DNA from: a virus
Virus record (IMG/VR): IMGVR_UViG_3300044712_000897
Span: 1 to 27,885 of that record
Strand: one strand, 5' to 3'
Length of the DNA: 27,885 nt
The stretch's first letter is position 1. Every line of letters begins with the position of its first letter. This document shows positions 8,390-15,611 of the stretch, one piece after another. The translations under genes were made by a program, and so were the position numbers. The notes beneath the pieces were generated by a model. That model made no database searches, was not told the DNA's origin, and saw only the letters and a program-made list of their open reading frames with translations.

Positions 8390-10819
8390 TTATTCCCCTC
8401 CTATAATTCTGGCGACTTCCCCGATGACGCGATCCTCCATCTGGGACAAGCGATCATTGATCCATCCCTGATCGGCCCGGGCAACGCCATTTAAAACTGC
8501 ATTGATGGTAACGTTGACTCCGCCGGCACCGCGCGCCACTCCGGCCTGAGTCAGTGCTCCACCGGTGGCCGATTCAAGCTGGCGAGTAGTCTGGGAATTC
8601 AGAACGAACTCCCGGCCAGCCTCGCCCATCATATAAATTCCCCGATCGGCATATCCGCCGGCGGCCCGCGCTGCTACCCGACCAGTTCCGGAATTTCCGA
8701 CCCCCGCCGGCTCTGAATATGTGGGGATGGCAGCCGAAACGGCCGCCGATTCCATTCCCGACAGAAATGCCTGCAAATCAGCGCTCATTGCCGCGTAATG
8801 AGCAGCCCGGACCGCCTGCTCGCCGGTAAGGGTGGCGTCCAGGTCGGTGAGCTGATCGATAAATGCCTGCTGGCGGGCGGCTCGTTCGTCGTTGTACTGA
8901 GTTTGTAACTCGGACAGTGTTTCCGCGTTGTTGGTGCGCATTTGGTCCAGCTCTGCCTGGTGTTGTGTCGCCAATTCCGCGAGGCGAGCATTTTTATTTT
9001 CCAGGGCCTCGGCCTGCTGTAGTCTGAATTCCTCCAGCCGCTGCTGCCGCTGGGCCTCGAATTGCGCCTTTTGTTCATCCTGCTGGCGCTGATATTCCTC
9101 GGCCCGCTGGGTTTGCTGCTGCTGAAAACTGGCGTCCAGGTCGGCGATCTCCCGCGCGTAGTCCGCATTGCGCCGGCCGGCGGAGGTCTGATAATCCTCC
9201 TCGGCCCGGCGAGCATTCACGTCGTACTGACGTTTTGCGCGCACCAGCGCCGAAGCGTCACGCGCTACCTCGGCATCACCGACCTGCATGAGATAGTCCT
9301 CACGCATCCGCGCCATATTGCGCTCGTGATCCTCTTCGGCTCGCTGGACCTCAATCCCATAGGCCTCGGCCCGCTTTACCCGGTCGGCATAGTAAGCCGC
9401 TTCGGCCTGGGCCTGGCTGCGGGCGAAATCGGCCGCCGCTTTGATGTTGGAATTCTGGTAGTCTTTCCGGTATTGGGCCTCGCTGTGGTTGAAATCCGCC
9501 ACCGCCCGGGCCGCGTCTTTTTCGTAGGAGGCAATAATATCGGCCCGCGATTTTTCGTAATTCCGCTCCGACTCCGCCCGGGCTTTTCCGTACTGTTGCT
9601 GGATCGATAGGCGTTGCTTCTCATACTGCTGTTGGGACTCGGTATTTGATTTTTGGAAGCTGTCGTAGGCATCGACAGCTTGTTTCCAGACATCCTCGCC
9701 GACCTGGTCGCGCAGCGATCCGGTAGCGTCGGCCATCTGGTTGGTGGCCTCGGTCGCTTTTTCGGCCACGCCGGTAAATTCCGAGACGGCCTTGAACCAA
9801 TCGCCGCTTTTCCCAAACGGCATCCCGGCATAGTAGGCTACGACCGAGGCCAGCTTTCCGGTAGTTCCCGCTTGCATGCCGACAGATTTTCCGAAATCAG
9901 TTTGAGCCAGGCCCTCGAATCCAGCAGCGCCCAGGCCAACCCCGCCCAGGATCGAAAATGGGCTTATTGCCGCAGCTACAGATGTAGCGCTAACACCGCC
10001 CGCTGCTGTAAGTGGAATTCCAAAAGCTGTCGGAGCCACGGGAGCAGCTTTTCCAGCAGCCTCAGCCAGCCGTCGTTGGAGTTCCGTTTGCTGTGCGAGC
10101 ATGGGGCCAAAAATTGGATTACTGAAAATTAGATTCGATGCAGTTCCAGCTACTCCCCTACCGGAAAAAAATCCATCTAGTTTTTTTAAAATCTGGCTCC
10201 ATGCTCCTGGTTGCATTTTACCGGCGGCAATCGCCTGTTCTTTAGCCGCCTTGTCCATCAGTACTGCCGCCGCCATCTGCTGGGCGGAGGCTGCCAGGAA
10301 TTTCACATCGGCAACCAATTTGATACCGGTCCCAACTGCCGCCCCCACAGCGCCGATCCCCACCAACACTGCCGCCCCCTTCAGTGCCAGTTCGACCGTT
10401 CCGGGATTGGCCTCGACGAATTGAGACAATTTCTCTGCCTGAGCAGCGACTTTCTCCATATACGGAAGGGCCACCTGAGCAAGGGCGCGTCCAACCCGCA
10501 GCTGGGATTGCTGCATGTCATCGGTGGCTCGCAACCAGCGCCGGGATACATCCTCTGCGCGTCCGGCGGATTGAATATAGCTATTAATGGCCAGGCCGGC
10601 CGGCCCGATAACGGCAGCACCGACGGCAGCGATCGAAGCGCTGATCGCCGTGATTTTGTCGGCCGTTTCTTGCCATTTGGCCATGCGTTCCTGCGTGGCC
10701 TTAGCCTCGGCCTGCATTTTCTCCAAAGATTTGGTGATATTTTCTATCCCTTCCTTGGTTTTGGCCGTGGCCTGCGGATCGACGATAAATTTCAGGATGG
10801 CCTTGAGCTCTTTATCCAT
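8390..10819 (-). CDS. Tape measure protein
   Basis: 809 residues. It sets tail length and is expected to take part in DNA passage through the membrane. Seen: N-terminal helical part starting MDKELKAILKFIVD; two hydrophobic Ala/Gly/Val segments (about ISASIAAVGAAVIGPAGLAI and VLVGIGAVGAAVGTGI); a very long Gln/Glu/Arg/Ala-rich coiled coil in the middle to C-terminal part with repeated DYARE/AEEY/QQQ patterns; and a C-terminal GGYADRGIYMMGEAGREFVL, a recurrent ending in tape measure proteins. No peptidase or lytic transglycosylase domain is visible. It starts four bases after the chaperone T-frame stop, as usual in siphovirus tail clusters. Length relative to a roughly 1.5 angstrom per residue rise would predict a tail near 120 nm (inference). 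Confidence 0.92.
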   Translation of the reverse strand: MDKELKAILKFIVDPQATAKTKEGIENITKSLEKMQAEAKATQERMAKWQETADKITAISASIAAVGAAVIGPAGLAINSYIQSAGRAEDVSRRWLRATDDMQQSQLRVGRALAQVALPYMEKVAAQAEKLSQFVEANPGTVELALKGAAVLVGIGAVGAAVGTGIKLVADVKFLAASAQQMAAAVLMDKAAKEQAIAAGKMQPGAWSQILKKLDGFFSGRGVAGTASNLIFSNPIFGPMLAQQTELQRRLAEAAGKAAPVAPTAFGIPLTAAGGVSATSVAAAISPFSILGGVGLGAAGFEGLAQTDFGKSVGMQAGTTGKLASVVAYYAGMPFGKSGDWFKAVSEFTGVAEKATEATNQMADATGSLRDQVGEDVWKQAVDAYDSFQKSNTESQQQYEKQRLSIQQQYGKARAESERNYEKSRADIIASYEKDAARAVADFNHSEAQYRKDYQNSNIKAAADFARSQAQAEAAYYADRVKRAEAYGIEVQRAEEDHERNMARMREDYLMQVGDAEVARDASALVRAKRQYDVNARRAEEDYQTSAGRRNADYAREIADLDASFQQQQTQRAEEYQRQQDEQKAQFEAQRQQRLEEFRLQQAEALENKNARLAELATQHQAELDQMRTNNAETLSELQTQYNDERAARQQAFIDQLTDLDATLTGEQAVRAAHYAAMSADLQAFLSGMESAAVSAAIPTYSEPAGVGNSGTGRVAARAAGGYADRGIYMMGEAGREFVLNSQTTRQLESATGGALTQAGVARGAGGVNVTINAVLNGVARADQGWINDRLSQMEDRVIGEVARIIGGE

Positions 10820-10823
10820 CTCT

Positions 10824-11045
10824 CTATCCTCTTGTTGCCCTGGGGGGCGGCGGATTTTCCACCGAATAGGCGAGCTTCCGATTGGCTCGCTCGAACGCGA
10901 TCATTTCGGCCCGGCTCCACCGGGGTTCCTGGGCCCACTGCGCCGGCGTCAAGTGCCAGGATTTCATGACCTCGGCTTCCTCGAATTCTCCGGCGGCTGT
11001 AACAACGGGGTCTGCGTCCTTACGCGGTCGGCTCCGCAACGGCAT
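10824..11045 (-). CDS. Tail assembly chaperone, T extension (read by frameshift from the G frame)
   Basis: This frame overlaps the end of the G-frame gene and runs about 66 codons past its stop, ending four bases before the tape measure start. It encodes AGEFEEAEVMKSWHLTPAQWAQEPRWSRAEMIAFERANRK, where LTPxQWxxxPxW is the typical T-domain signature of G/T tail chaperones. No good independent start exists: the ATG of MKSWH has only poorly spaced GAGG. Expression therefore most likely needs a +1 (or -2) shift from the upstream frame, giving a GT protein of about 215 residues. The start coordinate given here is the codon after the best candidate slip site and is approximate. Confidence 0.65.
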   Translation of the reverse strand: MPLRSRPRKDADPVVTAAGEFEEAEVMKSWHLTPAQWAQEPRWSRAEMIAFERANRKLAYSVENPPPPRATRG

Positions 11046-11472
11046 CCCCTCCACCGCCAGCAGGAAATGTGGCCTCAACGGCCTCGACCTCCCCCTCAGA
11101 GATGGAGTGTCCGTAGGCGACTGCCATGATGGCGTCGATGTCTCCACCGGAAGCGATCAGACCATGCTCGATGTAATCGATTAGCAGGCCAAACTCTCCC
11201 TCACGCGGCCGGACCCCAGAGTAGAGCAACCCCCGGGGGATTTGCCACCCGACAGGAGGCTCCAGGTCAGGCATGGCCAGCAGATAGATCGAGAATCCAA
11301 TGCGCTCCTCGCGTTCATCCATGGCCCGCTGGTAGCGGGCCATGGCCTCAGCGTCACCTTTGTCCGACGGCGGATTGGGAACGGGATGCATCCGGGTTAC
11401 CGTCGCCACCTGGGCCGGGGGGACCGGGATTACATTAACCTCAACGCCAGACGAAAGCGTAATTTTTGGCAT
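11020..11472 (-). CDS. Tail assembly chaperone, G protein
   Basis: 150 residues from ATG 11472, with GGAGGT five bases upstream overlapping the end of the major tail gene; a longer in-frame extension to 11658 lies inside that gene and is rejected. Starts MPKITLSSGVEVNVIPVPPAQVA, a typical opening for the G protein that folds around the tape measure. A helical body follows (LLIDYIEHGLIASGGDIDAIMAVAYG) and then an acidic, Gly-rich tail where the frameshift would occur. Position between major tail protein and tape measure is canonical. Confidence 0.82.
   Translation of the reverse strand: MPKITLSSGVEVNVIPVPPAQVATVTRMHPVPNPPSDKGDAEAMARYQRAMDEREERIGFSIYLLAMPDLEPPVGWQIPRGLLYSGVRPREGEFGLLIDYIEHGLIASGGDIDAIMAVAYGHSISEGEVEAVEATFPAGGGGDAVAEPTA
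11044..11052 (-). other. Candidate programmed frameshift site
   Basis: In the G frame the minus strand reads GGA GGG GAT. P-site tRNA on GGG can re-pair with GGG one base downstream, moving into the T frame (+1). A second G-run with the same property, GAG GGG GAG, lies at 11089-11097. Both fall in the region where both frames are open. Which, if either, is used cannot be decided by eye. Confidence 0.45.
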
Positions 11473-11473
11473 C

Positions 11474-12319
11474 CTATACCTCCAACAGCACGATAATCCC
11501 AGCCCCATCAGCCGGCGCGGCTGTAAACGTGATTTTCCCGACCGCGATCGTAATGGCCGCCCCGGTAACCGCAGCATAGTCACCAGCCCCGGCCGTGGCT
11601 TCTTTGTAGACCGTGACTTTTGCGGCGGCCGTCGCTTCGGGAGAGAGCACGAACTCATCCTCAGATCCGGTACCCTCGAACCGAATCACACGCAATTTAC
11701 CCAGGCTGAACCCCTCCAACAGGGCCGTTTCCGTGAACCCGTTGGTGACCTCGGAAAACGCAATCCCGTTGATGTATTTCTTGGTGTTGCTGGCCGAGAT
11801 TTTGAACGTATTCTCGGTGGGATTGTCGTCCATGCTGTTGCCCATATCAATGAGCTGGCACTTCGGGATCAGGAACCAGTGGTAGCCCTGCTGGTTGTAA
11901 TTCGTGCTGGCAGGATTTTCATCCTTCGCAATTTGAAGGGCCAGCAGCATCACGTAGGGTTCATATCCGGCTTTATCGGTCGCCATGCCGCCGTATTTGT
12001 GCTCTCCTACGGTGGCGACCAGTTGATCACTCACATAGGCCTTGAAATCCAGATCGGCGGCCGCGACCTTCAGCTCCCCGTCGGGGAGCTCGTCGGGAGG
12101 CAACACGAACGTGGCCAGGACCCGATCGGCGCCCTTGTGATAAACCCGCTTGGGCTCCTTCCGGTTGATCGTCACTGCCCGGGGACCCACGACCAGGAAC
12201 CCCTGGTCCCCGGAGACTTCTTTCCCGGCCTCCAGCGCCGGCAACCCGTTGGCATCCAGGAGAATCACCTGAACCTCACGGCACCCCACACCACCGCCTT
12301 TTGAAAATGTAGTGGTCAT
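11474..12319 (-). CDS. Major tail (tube) protein
   Basis: 281 residues; AGGAGG precedes the ATG. The sequence is beta-rich with a tube-protein-like core (VGEHKYGGMATDKAGYEPYVMLLALQIAK, ENTFKISASNTKKYINGIAFSEV). The C-terminal Ala/Thr/Gly-rich part (about 230-281, SPEATAAAKVTVYKEATA ... ITFTAAPADGAGIIVLLEV) looks like an added Ig-like or spike domain ending in a beta strand. It lies between tail terminator and tail chaperone as in other siphoviruses and has one of the strongest ribosome binding sites in the operon, as expected for an abundant virion protein. Confidence 0.82.
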   Translation of the reverse strand: MTTTFSKGGGVGCREVQVILLDANGLPALEAGKEVSGDQGFLVVGPRAVTINRKEPKRVYHKGADRVLATFVLPPDELPDGELKVAAADLDFKAYVSDQLVATVGEHKYGGMATDKAGYEPYVMLLALQIAKDENPASTNYNQQGYHWFLIPKCQLIDMGNSMDDNPTENTFKISASNTKKYINGIAFSEVTNGFTETALLEGFSLGKLRVIRFEGTGSEDEFVLSPEATAAAKVTVYKEATAGAGDYAAVTGAAITIAVGKITFTAAPADGAGIIVLLEV

Positions 12320-12327
12320 AGTTCCTC

Positions 12328-12816
12328 CTACGAACGAGTAATGACGACATCCTCACGGATGATCTGATTTATCTCGGCATAGTGACAGAGCACCCCGCCG
12401 AACATTCGCAACTCTAAAACCCGCAGCTGGGCATAGGGGATCTCTGGATCGTCATCCGGGGTATCCGGGTGCAGCGTTTTGCTGCCATCCAGTTTCTGCA
12501 TTACCGACTCGGCCAGCGCCGCGAACGTTTTCTCGGTGGCGGCAGAGTCGTCCAGCGAGAAATACCCCCGAATGATATAGCTATAGGCGCGGCGAACGCA
12601 TGACCGCCCTTCAGTGTAGTATTTGTGGAATGATTCCTCCGTCCATCCGTTGCAGGTCACCGACCAGCCCCGAATGTAGCTCTGTCCAGTCGGCTTAAAC
12701 AGCGTAAGGAACTCGTCCCACGTATTACACCAACGGTCATAGTCGTGTACGACGCCGATCCCCGTGACGGAATTTAGAAGATTTGTCAAAACGGTACGTT
12801 TCGCCGACTCACTCAT
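12328..12816 (-). CDS. Tail terminator-like protein
   Basis: 162 residues; ATGA overlap with the gp10-like gene upstream. Begins with a helix (RTVLTNLLNSV) followed by beta strands with many aromatic residues (YSYIIRGYFSLDD), then a helix ATEKTFAALAESVMQKLDG and a C-terminal strand region. This alpha-beta-alpha-beta plan with a VxxxLxxx helix resembles tail terminator / tail completion proteins that cap the tube and contact the head connector. The call rests on length, fold pattern and position directly before the major tail protein. Confidence 0.65.
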   Translation of the reverse strand: MSESAKRTVLTNLLNSVTGIGVVHDYDRWCNTWDEFLTLFKPTGQSYIRGWSVTCNGWTEESFHKYYTEGRSCVRRAYSYIIRGYFSLDDSAATEKTFAALAESVMQKLDGSKTLHPDTPDDDPEIPYAQLRVLELRMFGGVLCHYAEINQIIREDVVITRS

Positions 12817-13358
12817 AATGTATCTCCCAGGGCCCGGATGATGTCATCCAGGGCCTTCTCTAAAATCTTGTTGATCCCCGGCTCGGCCTGCGCCAGTCCC
12901 AGCTCGAACATATGCGCCCCCTTGGTGCCCTTGTATTTGATGCGCCGGGCGATCGCAAACGCCACGCCTGGGACATCCGCATCAGGAACCCCGAGCACCC
13001 GCTTGACCCATAACTCCAGCGAGGGGACCGCGCTGAACGTTCCGTCCAGGTTGCGCACCATCGGAGCCTTCCCTGGAGCGCGCCCATATTCGACGGCGGC
13101 CCCATAAGGCAGGGGCGTGCTGATGGTGACCTGCACCGCGTCTCCCCTCATTACCGGCTCCCCGGAAGCGATGGATGCCCGCAGTTCTCCAGTCACTCCG
13201 ACCGGAGTATTTGCTGCAATGTTGAAAACAGCCTCCTCACCGGCCGCCCGCATGGCATCGACGACGATCTGATATAGTTCTCCGCTGCCGTCCTCGAACT
13301 CGGACAGCAGGGATGTGAGGCGTTTTAGATCAAAATCTTTTTGCAGTTGGGCACTCAT
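12813..13358 (-). CDS. HK97 gp10-like head-tail joining / tail completion protein
   Basis: 181 residues; ATGA overlap with the connector gene. Seen: N-terminal helices (LQKDFDLKRLTSLLSEF, LYQIVVDAMRAAGEEAVFNIAANTPV), then TGELRASIASGEPV, and the family signature YGAAVEYGRAPGKAP. These together match the HK97 gp10 / minor capsid family. It is expected at the neck, joining connector and tail. The Cys-free sequence and usual length give no sign of damage. Confidence 0.8.
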   Translation of the reverse strand: MSAQLQKDFDLKRLTSLLSEFEDGSGELYQIVVDAMRAAGEEAVFNIAANTPVGVTGELRASIASGEPVMRGDAVQVTISTPLPYGAAVEYGRAPGKAPMVRNLDGTFSAVPSLELWVKRVLGVPDADVPGVAFAIARRIKYKGTKGAHMFELGLAQAEPGINKILEKALDDIIRALGDTL

Positions 13359-14089
13359 CGGCGCTTCCGATGGTAGAGATACCGCGCCCCGGCCGGGTTC
13401 CGGGGTCCGCTCTCAATTTCAACAAATGCAGCCGCGGGCGCCGCCGGCTGCTCAGAGTCGTTTCCGACCCAGAGCAGGTAGTTTTTCATGTAATCCTTGG
13501 CCCGATTGGCCCACTCCTGCGCCCGGGACAAATGATTTACACTGTCCGCGCCGATCGTTGAATCGTTGGTCCGACTGTACCGGGCTGAAATCGCCGTACA
13601 GCAACAGGAGGCGGCCAGATAGCAGTATGCCGAGAAATACTGCGCGGGGATGTCCAGAGATTCAGGGCTCCCCGAAAACAGCCAGGGAGCGCTGTAGATA
13701 ATCCGCATTTTCTCTGTAGCCGCCGGCGTATGGTTGGGGAGTCGTAGATAAGTGTAGCCGCCGGCCTGATAATCATCGCGCCAATCATCAGGGATTAGAT
13801 AGTTTGGCGTTTCGTTCAGCGCTACATCCGCCGCCGGGTATTCGATCGAGATGATGCTGGAAAATTCATCCACCCAGCGGGAAAGCACCGTCCCGGATCC
13901 GACCAGGATATAGTATTTCGTACCGTTTCCGGTCACGTCCGCCGATACCCGGGCCGGAATATCCCGGCTAAATCGCTGTAGCGTGTCGTTTTTGATGATC
14001 GCATCAATCGACGCACTCGGGAGATCAGTTTCCTGAGCGTTGATCAGTATCGCGACCTGGGCATGAATGGCGGTCAATGTGAACGCCAT
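13355..14089 (-). CDS. Head-tail connector (adaptor) protein
   Basis: 244 residues; AGGAGG upstream of the ATG. Starts with helices MAFTLTAIHAQVAILINAQE and SIDAIIKNDTLQRFSRD, followed by a beta-rich middle (YYILVGSGTVLSRWVDEFSSIISIEYP, YTYLRLPNH) and a helical part with AYCYLAASCCCTAISARYSRT, an unusual Cys triplet. The C-terminus is basic (RKRR). The helical bundle and place between small head proteins and the gp10-like protein fit the gp6/adaptor class that docks under the portal. Functional naming is by fold pattern and synteny. Confidence 0.65.
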   Translation of the reverse strand: MAFTLTAIHAQVAILINAQETDLPSASIDAIIKNDTLQRFSRDIPARVSADVTGNGTKYYILVGSGTVLSRWVDEFSSIISIEYPAADVALNETPNYLIPDDWRDDYQAGGYTYLRLPNHTPAATEKMRIIYSAPWLFSGSPESLDIPAQYFSAYCYLAASCCCTAISARYSRTNDSTIGADSVNHLSRAQEWANRAKDYMKNYLLWVGNDSEQPAAPAAAFVEIESGPRNPAGARYLYHRKRR

Positions 14090-14097
14090 ACGTCCTC

Positions 14098-14370
14098 CTA
14101 CAGATACCCAACTGTGCAGGCCGGCGAGGTGCCAGTCAGGACAGCATAAAGGCCCGCCCCGACCGCCAGGGGCTGCGCCGGCGTGAACTGCACCGACGCT
14201 CCGGCGGCTGCTTTCACGATGGCCACGACGGTTCCCGATCCTGCCGTGTTGTTGTAAATCGTCAGCGATGCTGCGTCAGATCCGGCGGTAAGCAGGACGG
14301 AGCACAGGGAACCGGGCCCAGATAAAACCAATCCGGACGCCTCAAGGTATTTACTTCCGACTGGTTCCAC
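14098..14370 (-). CDS. Small beta-rich virion-associated protein, function unknown
   Basis: 90 residues from GTG 14370, which has GAAGGTG four bases upstream and lies 20 bases inside the preceding gene. The sequence is Ala/Gly/Ser/Thr-rich with alternating hydrophobic strands (SLTIYNNTAGSGTVVAIVKAAAG, LAVGAGLYAVLTGTSPACTVGYL), typical of small phage beta-barrel decoration or head-completion proteins. No catalytic motif. A decoration role is inferred from composition and its place in the head cluster. Confidence 0.6.
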   Translation of the reverse strand: MEPVGSKYLEASGLVLSGPGSLCSVLLTAGSDAASLTIYNNTAGSGTVVAIVKAAAGASVQFTPAQPLAVGAGLYAVLTGTSPACTVGYL

Positions 14371-14668
14371 GTTTCACCTTCGCTTCCACCGGCGGGGCCG
14401 GCTGCTCAACACTGGCCTCTGCTTCTATTTCCATCCGCTCTAAAATCTCCTGAACAGATGGGGCATCCTTGCGCGGCTTCAATTGCCGCATAATGAGTTC
14501 CCCGAAGGTTAGTCTATATTTCGGGCACCCCTTGATTCCGCGGTCGATAACCACGGTCACAATCTCTTCTTCCTGATCGGTTCTCAGCACCATGATCTGA
14601 TCAGGAGAGATCTCCAGAGCCCGACAGATCATTTCTCGCAATTGTCCTTCAGCGATCTTTTCTTCCAT
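14351..14668 (-). CDS. Small acidic/helical head-cluster protein, function unknown
   Basis: 105 residues. Helical N-terminus (KIAEGQLREMICRALEI), a central strand pair (EEIVTVVIDRGIKGCPKYRLTF), an acidic helix (VQEILERMEIEAEASVEQP) and a basic Pro-rich end (APPVEAKVKRGTSRK). No recognised family. Odd point: there is no Shine-Dalgarno directly before the ATG; instead a GGAGGAGG lies on the far side of a strong hairpin (14679-14698), so initiation may depend on that structure. It overlaps the next gene by 20 bases. Confidence 0.6.
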   Translation of the reverse strand: MEEKIAEGQLREMICRALEISPDQIMVLRTDQEEEIVTVVIDRGIKGCPKYRLTFGELIMRQLKPRKDAPSVQEILERMEIEAEASVEQPAPPVEAKVKRGTSRK

Positions 14669-14678
14669 TGGATTTAAA

Positions 14679-14698
14679 GGGGCGGGTCTCCCCGCCCC
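14679..14698 (-). terminator. Strong hairpin, attenuator or terminator
   Basis: Minus strand GGGGCGGG-GAGA-CCCGCCCC, a perfect 8-bp GC stem closed by a GAGA (GNRA-type) tetraloop and followed by TTTAAAT. It lies between the decoration-like gene (ends 14707) and the 105-residue gene (starts 14668). It could reduce transcription beyond the abundant head genes, protect the upstream mRNA 3' end, or act as a spacer between an upstream SD and the start at 14668. Confidence 0.6.
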
Positions 14699-14706
14699 TC
14701 CTCCAC

Positions 14707-15075
14707 TTACGCCAGGCCAGAACCGACAGCGACCGTCATGAACCCAATAATTTGGGTTCCGTTCGCGGCCGAGTTCGCATCAAACGTGATAACACTGCCG
14801 GCCGCCACAGTAACCGGAGTGTTGGTCCCGCCCATGGGGATGGACTTCCACGTCCCCGGCGTGGCTTTGGTCGCACAAGCCAGCGCGGTGATCACGCCGC
14901 TGCCGTCATCGTTGATATCCAACGTCAAACCGGTGTCGTCCGCCGACGGCGCAGCCGAGACCTCCAAAATGGTCACGTCAAACGGCAGCGTAATCGCCGC
15001 ATAGGCATCCCCCAGGGCCGCAGCCGCACCCGGATAAACTGCCGGGAGCGGGATCGTAATCAATCGCTCGTTCAT
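14707..15075 (-). CDS. Decoration-like head protein
   Basis: 122 residues; ATGA overlap with the CHAT peptidase gene and an AGAGGG motif seven bases upstream. Beta-rich with conserved-looking strands (DVTILEVSAAPSADDTGLTLDINDDGSGVI, GTWKSIPMGG, AGSVITFDANSA) and no long helices, membrane segments or enzyme motifs. Such small jelly-roll-like proteins after the capsid gene usually sit on the outside of the head. The hairpin after its stop may stabilise this part of the mRNA. Role as decoration protein is inferred from size, composition and context. Confidence 0.65.
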   Translation of the reverse strand: MNERLITIPLPAVYPGAAAALGDAYAAITLPFDVTILEVSAAPSADDTGLTLDINDDGSGVITALACATKATPGTWKSIPMGGTNTPVTVAAGSVITFDANSAANGTQIIGFMTVAVGSGLA

Positions 15076-15611
15076 CGTTTTTCCCTCTTTTCCATGAGTT
15101 TGAATTTCATGGCGTCCGCATCGGCCGCCCGATAGGACGAAAGCGCCAGGCGCGCTTTCGACAGAAACAACGCTTTTTTTGTGCCAATCCCGGCTTCCAT
15201 GAGGTTGAGAATGTACCGGGCCAGTAGATCAGCCCCAATCACCCGCTGAGCGGCCGCATAGTTTGGGCCACTACCGGCGATGACCGCGGAGGCCCCCGCA
15301 GCATAGAAGGCCTCCGGGAATTCACTGTCAGCGCCGTTGCAGGATGCAATCACCACCACGGCACCACCCACATTGGATCTCCGCACCGTCTCAGCTGTCA
15401 GGGCCTCGATCTGGTTTCCATCGTCTCCCTCGCCAAACCACACATCAGGAAGCCCATCAATGCCATGGAGCCGGATGTAGATCAGATCATGGCCGGCCAG
15501 CTGGGCCGGGTCCAGGTCACCAGTCGGGGGACTGGTGACCGGATCCACTCCCAAAGCGTTTTTTACAGCCTCACGGGCTGCCTGAGTGCAGTAGGCGAAA
15601 ACATCCATCAT
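15072..15611 (-). CDS. CHAT/caspase-like (clan CD) cysteine peptidase
   Basis: 179 residues; starts at the ATG at 15611 through an ATGA overlap with the membrane-anchored protein gene (second ATG at 15608). Seen: strand DLIYIRLHG with His49, then LTAETV (71-76), then strand VGGAVVVIASCNGAD with Cys91, followed by FYAAGASAVIAGSG and a helix before LLARYILNLMEAGIGTKKAL. This order (hydrophobic strand ending in HG, strand ending in A/S-C-N-G, then AGA-x-x-VI) is the core of CHAT/caspase-fold peptidases, with the His/Cys dyad 42 residues apart. There is no extra sensor domain; it is a minimal catalytic domain. It sits in the capsid cluster beside a TM-anchored protein that may be its substrate or anchor (inference). 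Known CHAT proteins act in host defence complexes and cell death, so a role in capsid processing or host manipulation would be new to me. Confidence 0.82.
   Translation of the reverse strand: MMDVFAYCTQAAREAVKNALGVDPVTSPPTGDLDPAQLAGHDLIYIRLHGIDGLPDVWFGEGDDGNQIEALTAETVRRSNVGGAVVVIASCNGADSEFPEAFYAAGASAVIAGSGPNYAAAQRVIGADLLARYILNLMEAGIGTKKALFLSKARLALSSYRAADADAMKFKLMEKREKR

Noticed and set aside
8785-9216. Second minus-strand frame inside the tape measure gene
   Set aside because: Overlaps the long coiled-coil coding region in another frame; Arg/Pro/Ser-rich shadow.
10587-11129. Plus-strand 180-codon frame across the chaperone/tape measure junction
   Set aside because: No SD and antisense to two recognisable tail genes.
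11342-12304. Plus-strand 320-codon open frame opposite the tail genes
   Set aside because: It mirrors the major tail protein gene; open only because of GC-rich third positions, with no SD or recognisable domain.
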